From positions 2,108,001-2,172,000 of the forward strand of contig NZ_JADDXR010000002.1 of assembly GCF_015330125.1 (NCBI RefSeq): a stretch of 64,000 nucleotides of DNA, written 5' to 3'. The translations under genes and the position numbers were made by a program. Every line of letters starts with the position of its first letter. Positions within the stretch are counted from its first letter, which is position 1. Below, piece by piece: positions 1-8,286 of the stretch. Origin of the DNA: Zobellia nedashkovskayae. Its GTDB lineage: Bacteria; Bacteroidota; Bacteroidia; Flavobacteriales; Flavobacteriaceae. The notes under the pieces are model-generated. The model was not told the origin of the DNA. It did no database searches and was given only the letters and a program-made list of their open reading frames with translations.

Positions 1-177
1 GCAGCAGTTATGGTTGACCCTACTGATGTTGACTCAATAAGAGAGGCATATGAAAATGTAATTTCTAATGAGGTCTACAGATTAGATTTAATAGCAAAGG
101 GGTTTAAAAACGCAGAAAGATTTTCCGTTGAGAATATTGCGAAGCAATACATTGAATTATATAAAACCTTAGAATGA
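1..177 (+). CDS. Glycosyltransferase family 4, C-terminal fragment
   Basis: The window opens inside this gene; 58 residues are visible in frame 1 before TGA. The tail reads VDPTDVDSIREAYENV, then LIAKGFKNAERFS and a final helix. This is the usual end of GT-B fold family 4 glycosyltransferases, where the last helix crosses back onto the N-terminal domain. The catalytic half lies outside the window, so donor and acceptor cannot be judged. Its stop overlaps the next start as ATGA, which places it in the plus-strand polysaccharide operon. Confidence 0.75.
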   Translation, partial: AAVMVDPTDVDSIREAYENVISNEVYRLDLIAKGFKNAERFSVENIAKQYIELYKTLE

Positions 178-1340
178 AAATACTCCGAATCATACCAAGT
201 ATGGATCCTAAGCAAGGAGGGCCATGTCAAGGCATACGCAATGCCATTCCAGAGATGCAAAAGTTAGGGGTGGAAAATGAAGTCGTTTGTTTTGATAAGT
301 CAGATGCGCCATATTTAGGGCAAGATTCATTCACTATCCATACACTGGGTGAAACTAAAACGCCCTGGCGTTATAACGACGCGCTTATTCCTTGGTTGCT
401 TGCAAATTTCAAAAAATATGATGTAGTAATTGTTCATGGGTTGTGGCTATACCATAGTCACGCCGCTATAAAAGCAATTTTATCTTATAGGAAACATAAT
501 TCTAACTCACCAAAAATATATATCATGCCCCATGGTATGCTAGATCCATATTTCCAGAGAGCAGAGGAACGAAAGTTTAAAGCTTTACGGAATAAATTGT
601 ATTGGAAGTTTATTGAAAATAAAGTAGTAAATGAAGTAGATGGTATCTTATTTACTTGTGAAGAAGAGCTTTTGTTGGCAAGGACAACCTTTCCAAATTA
701 CAAACCTAAAAATGAAATTAACGTAGGTTATGGTATTCAACCACCGCCTATATATAATGCAGGAATGAAAACTGCTTTTTCTGCGGGACTACCAAGCTGG
801 AACGGAGAACCCTATCTTTTGTTTTTGAGTAGAATACATCCTAAGAAAGGAGTGGATCTTTTTATAAAAGCTTATTTAAGATTAGAAAAGGAACTAGAAC
901 AGTTGCCACAACTAGTTATTGCTGGTCCTGAAAATCATGCCTATGGAAAAGAAATGCAAGCTTTAGCAGCTGCATCAGACAATATTCTTTTTGCGGGAAT
1001 GTTGTCCGGAGATGCAAAATGGGGCGCTTTTTATGAAAGTCAATGTTTTGTTCTTCCTAGCCATCAAGAGAATTTTGGTATAGCGGTAGTAGAAGCATTG
1101 GCCTGTGCCAAACCCGTATTAATCAGCAACAAGGTTAATATATGGCGAGAGATAGAAAAAGAGAATGGTGGAATAGTTAAAGAAGACACCGAGGAAGAAA
1201 CATGTAAGTTGCTTAAGCAGTGGTTGGTAAAAAATGATGTTGAAAAAACGGAAATGGCCGCAAAAGCATTTACGGTGTATCAAGAATATTTTACCATAGC
1301 TCAAGCGGCTCAACAATTTTTAAAGGGAATAAAATCTTAA
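174..1340 (+). CDS. Glycosyltransferase family 4
   Basis: A 388-residue protein of typical GT4 length, likely cytoplasmic. It should add one sugar from a nucleotide donor to the lipid-linked repeat unit. The N-terminus (KILRIIPSMDPKQGGP) has the glycine-rich acceptor loop. LLFLSRIHPKKGVDLFIKA opens the donor domain near residue 220. ENFGIAVVE is the E-x7-E donor-binding motif near residue 300. The start overlaps the preceding stop as ATGA, indicating translational coupling. Linkage and sugar cannot be predicted from sequence. Confidence 0.88.
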   Translation: MKILRIIPSMDPKQGGPCQGIRNAIPEMQKLGVENEVVCFDKSDAPYLGQDSFTIHTLGETKTPWRYNDALIPWLLANFKKYDVVIVHGLWLYHSHAAIKAILSYRKHNSNSPKIYIMPHGMLDPYFQRAEERKFKALRNKLYWKFIENKVVNEVDGILFTCEEELLLARTTFPNYKPKNEINVGYGIQPPPIYNAGMKTAFSAGLPSWNGEPYLLFLSRIHPKKGVDLFIKAYLRLEKELEQLPQLVIAGPENHAYGKEMQALAAASDNILFAGMLSGDAKWGAFYESQCFVLPSHQENFGIAVVEALACAKPVLISNKVNIWREIEKENGGIVKEDTEEETCKLLKQWLVKNDVEKTEMAAKAFTVYQEYFTIAQAAQQFLKGIKS

Positions 1341-1348
1341 AACGCATA

Positions 1349-1356
1349 CCCCCCCC
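1349..1356 (+). repeat. Poly-C tract (8 C) just upstream of a start codon
   Basis: Eight consecutive cytosines end 2 bp before the ATG of the pyruvyltransferase gene. Such a run is conspicuous in this AT-rich DNA. Its position, where the ribosome loads, means slippage could change translation. Whether its length varies cannot be seen from one sequence. Confidence 0.8.
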
Positions 1357-1358
1357 AA

Positions 1359-2498
1359 ATGAAGAAAATAGGAATAATTACCATTTTGAATGTCAATAAT
1401 TATGGAGCGGAATTACAAGCATTCGCCTTGCACCATAAATTGAAGAAAATGGGCTATGAGAACGAGATTATTAATTATCTCTATTATAAGAACCCAGAAT
1501 ATAAAAGCGAACGGCTATCAGACCCTTTAATAAAAACGTCGGGAAAGAACAAGCTAAAAGATTTAGTCTTAAAATGGTTGGATAAATATAGTTCATTCAA
1601 GTATCCGGAATTGGCAAAAGTACGTAAACAGCGTTTTGATGGATTTCATCAAAAATACACTGCGGTTTCCAAAGTGTATAAAAGCTATTCAGAACTATAT
1701 AATGCTGCTTTGGATTATGATACCTATATAGTTGGGAGCGATCAAGTATGGAACCCTAATAACGGAACCAATATAGCTCCTTATTTTTTGACATTTGCTC
1801 CTAAAGATGCCAACAAGGTGTCCTATGCCTCTAGTTTTGGTGTTGGTAGTGTAAATTCTGCATACTACCCAAAATACAAGGACTGGTTGAACAATTTAAC
1901 GCACACCAGCACAAGGGAGGCCGATGGTGTTCGTATAATAAAGGAAGTTACGGGCAAAGATGCTGTACACGTTGTTGATCCAACTTTGCTGCTTTCCAAG
2001 GAAGATTGGCAAGAAATTATGGTACCATATGAAGAGAAAGACCCCTATATTCTTTTCTTTATCTTTAAAAAGAACAAATATGCGGAAAACCTAGCCTATG
2101 AAATACAACGCAAAACGGGATATAAGATCATCAGAGTTTGTAAGAACGAAATGCCACTTGAACCCGATGATAAAATCTTAAACATACGGGATTATGGCCC
2201 AGCTGAATTTTTAGGTTTGTACAATGGAGCTAGTGTTGTTTTGACTACATCGTTTCATGGCAGTATATTTTCCCTAATATTTGAAAAGCCTTTTTATACC
2301 ATAACCCCAGCTAGCAAAAACAACAATAGCCGGCAAGAGAGTCTTATGAACGTAGTAGGGTTGCAGGAGCGTTTGTTGCGGGAGGGAGACGATGTGGACT
2401 TGGATAAATTGACCGATATAGATTTTGAATCTGTAAAGGGTAAATTGAGTAAGCAAATTGATATTTCCGCAGAATTTTTGAACCAATCGTTAAACTAG
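1359..2498 (+). CDS. Polysaccharide pyruvyltransferase family protein
   Basis: A 379-residue member of the polysaccharide pyruvyl transferase family (PF04230 type). These enzymes transfer pyruvate from phosphoenolpyruvate to a sugar as a ketal, or are related GT-B proteins in capsule loci. Visible signatures are NVNNYGAELQAFAL at the N-terminus, the strong family motif VGSDQVWNP near residue 130, and TTSFHGSIFSLIFEKP near residue 300. It is followed after 4 bp by an FrhB-like iron-sulfur protein, a pairing common in Bacteroidota capsule loci. A run of eight C residues ends 2 bp before the start codon. Confidence 0.87.
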   Translation: MKKIGIITILNVNNYGAELQAFALHHKLKKMGYENEIINYLYYKNPEYKSERLSDPLIKTSGKNKLKDLVLKWLDKYSSFKYPELAKVRKQRFDGFHQKYTAVSKVYKSYSELYNAALDYDTYIVGSDQVWNPNNGTNIAPYFLTFAPKDANKVSYASSFGVGSVNSAYYPKYKDWLNNLTHTSTREADGVRIIKEVTGKDAVHVVDPTLLLSKEDWQEIMVPYEEKDPYILFFIFKKNKYAENLAYEIQRKTGYKIIRVCKNEMPLEPDDKILNIRDYGPAEFLGLYNGASVVLTTSFHGSIFSLIFEKPFYTITPASKNNNSRQESLMNVVGLQERLLREGDDVDLDKLTDIDFESVKGKLSKQIDISAEFLNQSLN

Positions 2499-2502
2499 TT
2501 TT

Positions 2503-3912
2503 ATGACAACAGAGAACACAAAAGGAAGTTTAGAAAAAGTAGTTTCGGGCGGATACTGTACTGGTTGTGGTGCATGTGCATTTGCAACTAGTACAAAAAT
2601 GAACATTAATGAGTACGGAGAGTATGTTCCGGATTTGGGGTCTATTGAAAAGAAAGATGCACAGACCATAGAAAGGGCAGAGTTCGTGTGCCCATCTCTA
2701 AATCCCGATTATAATGAAAATGTCTTGGCCAATACTTTTCTAGGTAGCGATAATGGTAACAAAAGTCAATTTATAGGACCATATCAGAACGTATATGGCG
2801 GTTTCGTTACTGAAGCAGATTATAGAAACCGTGGTACATCTGGAGGTTTTGGAACTTATATAGGAGCTGCCTTGTTCGAGAACGGAATGATAGATGGTGT
2901 TATCCATGTAAAGGAGTCTCAAAGAACCGATGCCTCAGACCCCTTTTTTAAGTATGGATTGAGTACATCGCTAGAGGAAATCCAAAATGGAGCCCGTACT
3001 AAATATCATGTAATTGAACTTTCGGAAATTTTAAATTTAATACAAGAAAAGCCCGGTAAATATTTACTAATTGGTGTACCGTGCATGATAAAGGCCATTC
3101 GTAGAATTCAATTGAAAGATGCATTCGTCAAAGAATCCATTAAATATACATTGGCATTGGTTTGTGGGCACTTAAAAAGTGTAAACTGGACCTTGTCTTT
3201 AGCTTGGGGAAAAGGTATTACTCCTGAAAAAGCTACTAAATTTAAATATAGGACCAAAGGGGAAGGTATTCCCGCAAGAGCATACGTTTTTACGGCTTAT
3301 AGTGATGCGCAAGAGATTGTAGAGGATTCTGCTAATGTCATAGGGGGGAAATTTAATCAGGGTGCTTTAATGTTAGAGGCTTGTGATTTTTGTGATGATG
3401 TAGTGGGAGAGACAGCGGATATTACGGTAGGTGATGCATGGTTGCCACAGTTTGAGATTGATGCGCAAGGAACAAATATGCTTATCATACGTAATAAGGA
3501 AATAAACGAGCTGTTACAGAAATGTATTAAGGAGGAAAAAGTGAATTTGGTAAATCTTACAGAAGATGATGCCAAATATGCACAGGCAGGAGGGTTTAGA
3601 CAACGTAGAGAAGGGCTGTCCTATCGTCTTCAGAAAAAAGACAAACTTAACAAATGGCGCCCGGAAAAGCGAATAAAAGCAAATTCACATACTTTATCTC
3701 CTCTGAGAAAAACAATTTATACGATGAGGTCTGAAGTCACAAAAGTATCTAGGGAGAGCTTTTTAAAGGCATTAGATAAAAATGATTACAGCATTTATCA
3801 AAAACGTATGAGAATTACCCTCAAAAGGCTTCGATTACTTGAGGTTGCAAGTTCTGCACCTAGAATTATCAGTAAAAAAATAGCTACTATTCGATTAAAG
3901 AATAACATATGA
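2503..3912 (+). CDS. FrhB-family iron-sulfur protein of polysaccharide locus
   Basis: A 469-residue protein of the coenzyme F420 hydrogenase/dehydrogenase beta-subunit family. The N-terminus has a ferredoxin-like cluster motif, YCTGCGACAF (C-x2-C-x2-C), with a partner in VCPSL near residue 65. The FrhB C-terminal signature is EACDFCDDVVGETADITVGDAW split across residues 290-315. Family members carry flavin and Fe-S centres and move electrons. In capsule loci they accompany pyruvyltransferases, and their exact reaction there is not established to my knowledge. The last 50-70 residues are basic and look unlike the enzyme core. The 3' end overlaps the next gene by ATGA. Confidence 0.85.
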   Translation: MTTENTKGSLEKVVSGGYCTGCGACAFATSTKMNINEYGEYVPDLGSIEKKDAQTIERAEFVCPSLNPDYNENVLANTFLGSDNGNKSQFIGPYQNVYGGFVTEADYRNRGTSGGFGTYIGAALFENGMIDGVIHVKESQRTDASDPFFKYGLSTSLEEIQNGARTKYHVIELSEILNLIQEKPGKYLLIGVPCMIKAIRRIQLKDAFVKESIKYTLALVCGHLKSVNWTLSLAWGKGITPEKATKFKYRTKGEGIPARAYVFTAYSDAQEIVEDSANVIGGKFNQGALMLEACDFCDDVVGETADITVGDAWLPQFEIDAQGTNMLIIRNKEINELLQKCIKEEKVNLVNLTEDDAKYAQAGGFRQRREGLSYRLQKKDKLNKWRPEKRIKANSHTLSPLRKTIYTMRSEVTKVSRESFLKALDKNDYSIYQKRMRITLKRLRLLEVASSAPRIISKKIATIRLKNNI

Positions 3913-4463
3913 GTGATTCCTATAATATGACAGAAACTCGGCATAATTTCTCCTTGTCTAATAAAATAGGAAGAATTGTTTGGTCACTAGGGTGTCTGAT
4001 TTTATTTAGGCCATTTTCAATGCGTATTTTTCGAAAATGGAGAATACTGGTATTAAAAATCTTTGGGGCTAGGGTTTCATGGAATTGTATTGTTCACGCT
4101 AATGTTAAAATATGGGCTCCATGGAACCTTGAAATAGGTAATTACTCCTGTTTGGGGCAAAAGGTAGATTGTTATAATCAAGGTAAAATAACTTTGGGCG
4201 ATAATGTTACTGTTTCTCAAAAATGCTATTTGTGCGCTTCTAGTCATGATTATACCAGTAAATCTCATCATCTGTTCTTAGCCCCAATAAAAATCGAAGA
4301 TAAGGTTTGGATTGCTGCTGATGCATTTGTTGGACCAGGAGTTCATATTGGTGAAGGCACAGTGGTTGGTGCCAGGGCTGCTGTTTTTAAAAATGTAGAA
4401 CCTTGGTCGGTAGTTGGTGGCAACCCTGCAAAATTTATTAAAAAACGAGAAATTAAAGACTGA
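3909..4463 (+). CDS. WcaF-like hexapeptide-repeat acetyltransferase
   Basis: A 184-residue left-handed beta-helix O-acetyltransferase like WcaF of colanic acid synthesis. After a basic amphipathic N-terminus come hexapeptide repeats from about residue 70: WAPWNLEIGNYSCLG, ITLGDNVTVSQ and VGPGVHIGEGTVVGA. The segment CASSHDYTSK supplies the catalytic histidine region, and VVGGNPAKFIKKR is the standard C-terminal cap. It probably acetylates a sugar of the repeat unit using acetyl-CoA. It is translationally coupled at both ends: ATGA at its start and TGATG at its stop. Confidence 0.9.
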   Translation: MSDSYNMTETRHNFSLSNKIGRIVWSLGCLILFRPFSMRIFRKWRILVLKIFGARVSWNCIVHANVKIWAPWNLEIGNYSCLGQKVDCYNQGKITLGDNVTVSQKCYLCASSHDYTSKSHHLFLAPIKIEDKVWIAADAFVGPGVHIGEGTVVGARAAVFKNVEPWSVVGGNPAKFIKKREIKD

Positions 4464-5365
4464 TGCATTCAATTTCTACAATTATTCTTACGTATAACGA
4501 AGAAAAGCATATTGAGCGGTGTATTACAAATGCACAACGTTTTTCACAAACAGTCTATTTAATAGATTCTTTCTCTACTGATGACACCGTGAAAATTGCT
4601 GAGTCATTGGGTGCCATAGTATATCAAAATAAATGGGAGAATAATCACGCCAAACAGTTCAATTGGGGGCTTGAAAATCTACCCATTGATACCGAATGGA
4701 TATTTCGCCTAGATGCTGATGAATATTTAATGGATACATTGGTAGATGAAATAAATACGAAATTAGGTGGCTTGGAACCACATATTTCTGGGATAGTCTT
4801 TGAACGGAAAATATGTTTTTTGGGTAAATTAATGACGAAAGGTATGATTAAGATGAATATCCTAAGGATGTTTCGGTTTAATCAAGCTGTATGCGAAAAT
4901 CGTTGGATGGATGAGCATATTGTGCTTACGCAAGGTAAAAGTATAATGTTTGAGAGTTATTTTGTAGATGATAATCTAAACTCCTTAGGTTGGTGGATAG
5001 AAAAACATAATAATTATGCAACTCGTGAAGCTATAGAATTATTAAATATAGAATATGCGTTAGTGGCTTTTGATGAGGGCGGTGGTTCGCATATTATGTC
5101 TATTGATGCACAATCAAAAAGGGATAAAAAAAAGAAGTACGCTAACATGCCCCTATTTTGGCGTTCATTTATTTACTTTATATATCGCTATATCTTTAAA
5201 ATGGGTTTCACGCAGGGAAAAGAGGGGTTTTTATGGCATTTTCTTCAGGGGTGGTGGTATCGTTCTTTAGTAGATGCTAAAGTATATGAAATACAAAGGG
5301 CCTGCGGAGAAGATACTGAAAAGATGAAACAGTTTATATTTCAAAACTATAAAATAAAACTATAG
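4463..5365 (+). CDS. Glycosyltransferase family 2
   Basis: A 300-residue GT-A fold glycosyltransferase. The N-terminus ISTIILTYNEEKHIERCI is the nucleotide-binding strand-loop. FSTDDTVKIAESLGA follows, and FRLDADEYL near residue 85 is the metal-binding DxD region. The hydrophobic C-terminal part, WRSFIYFIYRYIFKMGF and onward, probably associates with the inner membrane. Closest in style to WaaE/KdtX-like and capsule GT2 enzymes. The start overlaps the acetyltransferase stop by one base. Sugar specificity is unknown. Confidence 0.87.
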   Translation: MHSISTIILTYNEEKHIERCITNAQRFSQTVYLIDSFSTDDTVKIAESLGAIVYQNKWENNHAKQFNWGLENLPIDTEWIFRLDADEYLMDTLVDEINTKLGGLEPHISGIVFERKICFLGKLMTKGMIKMNILRMFRFNQAVCENRWMDEHIVLTQGKSIMFESYFVDDNLNSLGWWIEKHNNYATREAIELLNIEYALVAFDEGGGSHIMSIDAQSKRDKKKKYANMPLFWRSFIYFIYRYIFKMGFTQGKEGFLWHFLQGWWYRSLVDAKVYEIQRACGEDTEKMKQFIFQNYKIKL

Positions 5366-5401
5366 GCTACATAGGTTATATGGCTAATTAAAGATTATAA
5401 A

Positions 5402-7138
5402 GTGAATGGTAAATTAAAAAAATTGCTAGTTCTTGTTATAGCTGTATTCTTGGTTTTTCTTGCGTTTTACCCCAATAGACTAAATAGATACGTCAAAAGA
5501 AAATTAAGGGTTTATTCTACTGCTCCCTCGGGTGTATTGGAGGAAGTCTTGTTTAAAAAAATAATATTGGGCGATAAGATTAAGGGCAAGTATACAAGCT
5601 TGGTAATAGGCCCTGATCATAAATTATATGCAAGTGCTGTAGACGGGAAGATAAAACGATTCATTATTAAAGCTTCGGGAGATTTATTATTGGAGCACAT
5701 TTTTGAACCTTATGGAGATGAATCTAAATTCTCTATTGGCTTGGCTTTTGACCCTGCGGCAAAATCAGATAGTTTAATAGTATGGACCACTTATTCAGAA
5801 AGTACTAGTGATTGGGTGGAGTTTCCCGATACTCAAAATACATTTGATAAATCAAATTGGGCCGGGAGTATGAGACGAATGCATTTGAGCAGTACAACCA
5901 GCCAAGTCTTGAAAAACGAATTGGTCTTAAAAGAACTGCCTCGTTTTGGGCCAAACCACGAGAATTTTGCAAATTCTATTGTTTTTGGGCCGGAGGGAAA
6001 ACTCTATTTTGCACAAGGATCTAATACAGGTATGGGTTTGTGTGATTGTGAAGAGAATCAAGAACCGTCTCGGGAAGCCTTATTGTCTGGTACTATTCTG
6101 TGTCTTGATTTAAACAAATTACCTAAAAAGTTACCCATTGTGGTCAAAACGGCTGATGGTGGTGGAAGTTATGACCCCTATGATAATATGGCACCATTAA
6201 AAATATATGCCACTGGCCTCAGAAATGCCTATGATATGGTTTGGCATAGTAATGGACAACTTTATGCTAATATTAATGGCTCTGGGGGAAATGAGAACAC
6301 CCCAACTTCAGACCCTGAATCCCCATATTACATCTTGCCTTCTTCAAAAATAAACTATAGCGGTCCTAAAGATATTCCAGCGGTAATTGGTGCGTATCCT
6401 GATCAAAATGATTTTATGGCGAGAGTAGTGCAGGGGGGGTACTATGGACATCCTAACCCACTTAGGGCAGAATATGTACTAAACCACGGTGATGCCGATT
6501 TGGATAATTTTGAATATAATGGGATTGCACCTGATAGTAATTTCAAAGGCTTTACATACGATTTTGGTCCGCATGTTGCTCCCACAGGTATAATAGAGTA
6601 TACAAGTGATACTTTTAACGGAAGATTAAAAGGATGTCTAGTTGCGGTGCGAATGGGGCACAATGATTTGGTTGTAGTTAGGCCTGATGGTGAAAAAAAA
6701 GATATTATTGAGGATTATGATGGTTCGGCAATGGGTTTGGCCTTGGAAGGCGGACCTTTAGATATAGTTGAAGATGCCGGAACAGGAAATATTTATATAT
6801 CGGGATTTGGTAATAGTACAATTACATTGTTTAAACCAATTGAAAATGAAGTCGATAGGCTTGTTCATCAAAGAAAAAATAAATCAAGACAACCAAAGGA
6901 TTCCTGGGAAAGTGGCAAAGTGATCTATGAGCAAAATTGTCAGATATGTCATGGAGCAGAGGGGCGTGGAGGAACAGGGCCAAGTTTGGTTGATGGGAAA
7001 TGGATAAATGGAAAGGAAAATGTGTTTTTAACCATCAAAAATGGATCGGTTAATGGAAGCATGCCAGCGTGGAAAGATAAATTATCAAGTAAGGAAACTA
7101 CTTGGGTTGAAGGTTATATTTTATCCTTAGAGAAATAG
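5402..7138 (+). CDS. Sugar-dehydrogenase-like beta-propeller fused to cytochrome c
   Basis: A 578-residue exported protein starting with GTG; the next methionine is far inside the propeller. Residues 5-24 form a hydrophobic signal or anchor. Residues 60-480 resemble the six-bladed propeller of soluble PQQ glucose/sorbosone dehydrogenases: ATGLRNAYDMVW near 270 and HVAPTGIIEY near 390. A mono-heme cytochrome c domain follows, with CQICH near residues 513-517 and a candidate methionine ligand in SMPAWKDK. This suggests oxidation of a sugar or alcohol in the periplasm with electrons passed to heme. It ends the plus-strand polysaccharide unit. Whether it acts on the polymer or on nutrient sugars is open. 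Confidence 0.8.
   Translation: MNGKLKKLLVLVIAVFLVFLAFYPNRLNRYVKRKLRVYSTAPSGVLEEVLFKKIILGDKIKGKYTSLVIGPDHKLYASAVDGKIKRFIIKASGDLLLEHIFEPYGDESKFSIGLAFDPAAKSDSLIVWTTYSESTSDWVEFPDTQNTFDKSNWAGSMRRMHLSSTTSQVLKNELVLKELPRFGPNHENFANSIVFGPEGKLYFAQGSNTGMGLCDCEENQEPSREALLSGTILCLDLNKLPKKLPIVVKTADGGGSYDPYDNMAPLKIYATGLRNAYDMVWHSNGQLYANINGSGGNENTPTSDPESPYYILPSSKINYSGPKDIPAVIGAYPDQNDFMARVVQGGYYGHPNPLRAEYVLNHGDADLDNFEYNGIAPDSNFKGFTYDFGPHVAPTGIIEYTSDTFNGRLKGCLVAVRMGHNDLVVVRPDGEKKDIIEDYDGSAMGLALEGGPLDIVEDAGTGNIYISGFGNSTITLFKPIENEVDRLVHQRKNKSRQPKDSWESGKVIYEQNCQICHGAEGRGGTGPSLVDGKWINGKENVFLTIKNGSVNGSMPAWKDKLSSKETTWVEGYILSLEK
6433..6439 (+). repeat. Poly-G tract (7 G) inside the dehydrogenase gene
   Basis: Seven consecutive guanines lie within the coding sequence of the propeller-cytochrome gene, so an indel here would shift the frame before the heme motif. 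Another run of six G is at 3343-3348 in the FrhB-like gene. Both are in the same transcription unit as the poly-C tract at 1349. Confidence 0.75.
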
Positions 7139-7211
7139 AATTACACCACACTATAATAACACATTACTATACTTTATAATAAGGTAATTTTTACTTCATT
7201 TGGTATTAAGG

Positions 7212-8276
7212 TTATTCTGCTTTGTGTAAGTTTTCCCAGCCTAATCCTGTAAATGATGGCCCTTGAGTAGCTTCTGAGAATTTAATATCATTACTATACC
7301 CATTCCACTCCATTAGAACCGGTTTATTGTCATTGTTTATTATAATATCCCAACCAATGGAGCGTACCATTGGCATTCGTTCATGAAGGTTAAGAACTAA
7401 ATTAACGGATTCTTGATACTGAGGGATTGTTTTGGATAAAAATGTTACTTTGGAATCGGGGTGGATTGTTGTGGTTTGCCAATTAGCAAGATAGCCCATA
7501 TCTTTGAGTGTTCCGTTTGTTGAATCTATTGGAACTCGCACATGACTGACTGATTTTACATGAGTCTCATTCAATCTACCTAACCGAAGATAAGAAGCAC
7601 GAACTGATATTTTATTTTGATTGTCGATTACCGTAGTGATTCGTATAGTTGCAACGGAATCCGGTATGAACTCATCAAAAAATGAGTGTTGTTCAATATA
7701 ACCTTGAATAACGCAGTTTCCTTTTTTCTCAATTAGCGAAATGTCAAAATCTTTTTTTTCAATTTGGAATATGCCGCGACCTTGGTAAGACTGATCAAGT
7801 TTGCAAATTACTTGATTGGTATGTTTGAAAATAACATCTTTTACAAGTAGCTTACTAATGGGTTGTAGGTTATTGTCAAACCAAAAACCATTAATATAAG
7901 AAGCTATTTCAGGAGATGCCTCAATATTCAATAATCTATTACAAAGGGGTTTTAAAAAAGAAATTTTACCGTAAGCTCCTTGAATCTTAGGAATTACAAT
8001 TTTACCATAATAATTATCGGGTATCCAGCCTTCTAAGAATCTTCCGTTTATTGCGGAATAGGTATGAAGCCATGGAGAAAATCCTTTCCAGCCCAAAATT
8101 TCTATAGCATATTCATCAGCTCTCTTCTTTATTTTGGAGTCAAGTATTCCTCTGTCCTTTTCAATTTCATTCAGAGCTTTTTTTGCTAGATTGTTAGATA
8201 TATGATGGTATCTACGGTCAACCAAAGTAGAGAAAGATTGTTTGGTTAAAGATTTGAGCTTTTCTATACTTAACAT
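7212..8276 (-). CDS. Sugar-transfer-associated ATP-grasp protein
   Basis: A 354-residue ATP-grasp protein of the sugar-transfer-associated group (PF14397-like). Signatures are WKGFSPWLHTYSAINGRF near residue 60, the ATP-binding lysine stretch VICKLDQSYQGRGIF near 155, and the metal-binding end GWDIIINNDNKPVLMEWN near 320. ATP-grasp enzymes join a carboxylate, activated as acyl phosphate, to an amine or thiol. In polysaccharide loci this group often sits beside CapK-like ligases, as here with a 10-bp gap. An amide decoration of a sugar is a reasonable inference. It is the last gene of the first minus-strand operon and converges on the dehydrogenase gene. Confidence 0.83.
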   Translation of the reverse strand: MLSIEKLKSLTKQSFSTLVDRRYHHISNNLAKKALNEIEKDRGILDSKIKKRADEYAIEILGWKGFSPWLHTYSAINGRFLEGWIPDNYYGKIVIPKIQGAYGKISFLKPLCNRLLNIEASPEIASYINGFWFDNNLQPISKLLVKDVIFKHTNQVICKLDQSYQGRGIFQIEKKDFDISLIEKKGNCVIQGYIEQHSFFDEFIPDSVATIRITTVIDNQNKISVRASYLRLGRLNETHVKSVSHVRVPIDSTNGTLKDMGYLANWQTTTIHPDSKVTFLSKTIPQYQESVNLVLNLHERMPMVRSIGWDIIINNDNKPVLMEWNGYSNDIKFSEATQGPSFTGLGWENLHKAE

Positions 8277-8286
8277 TAAAATAGAG

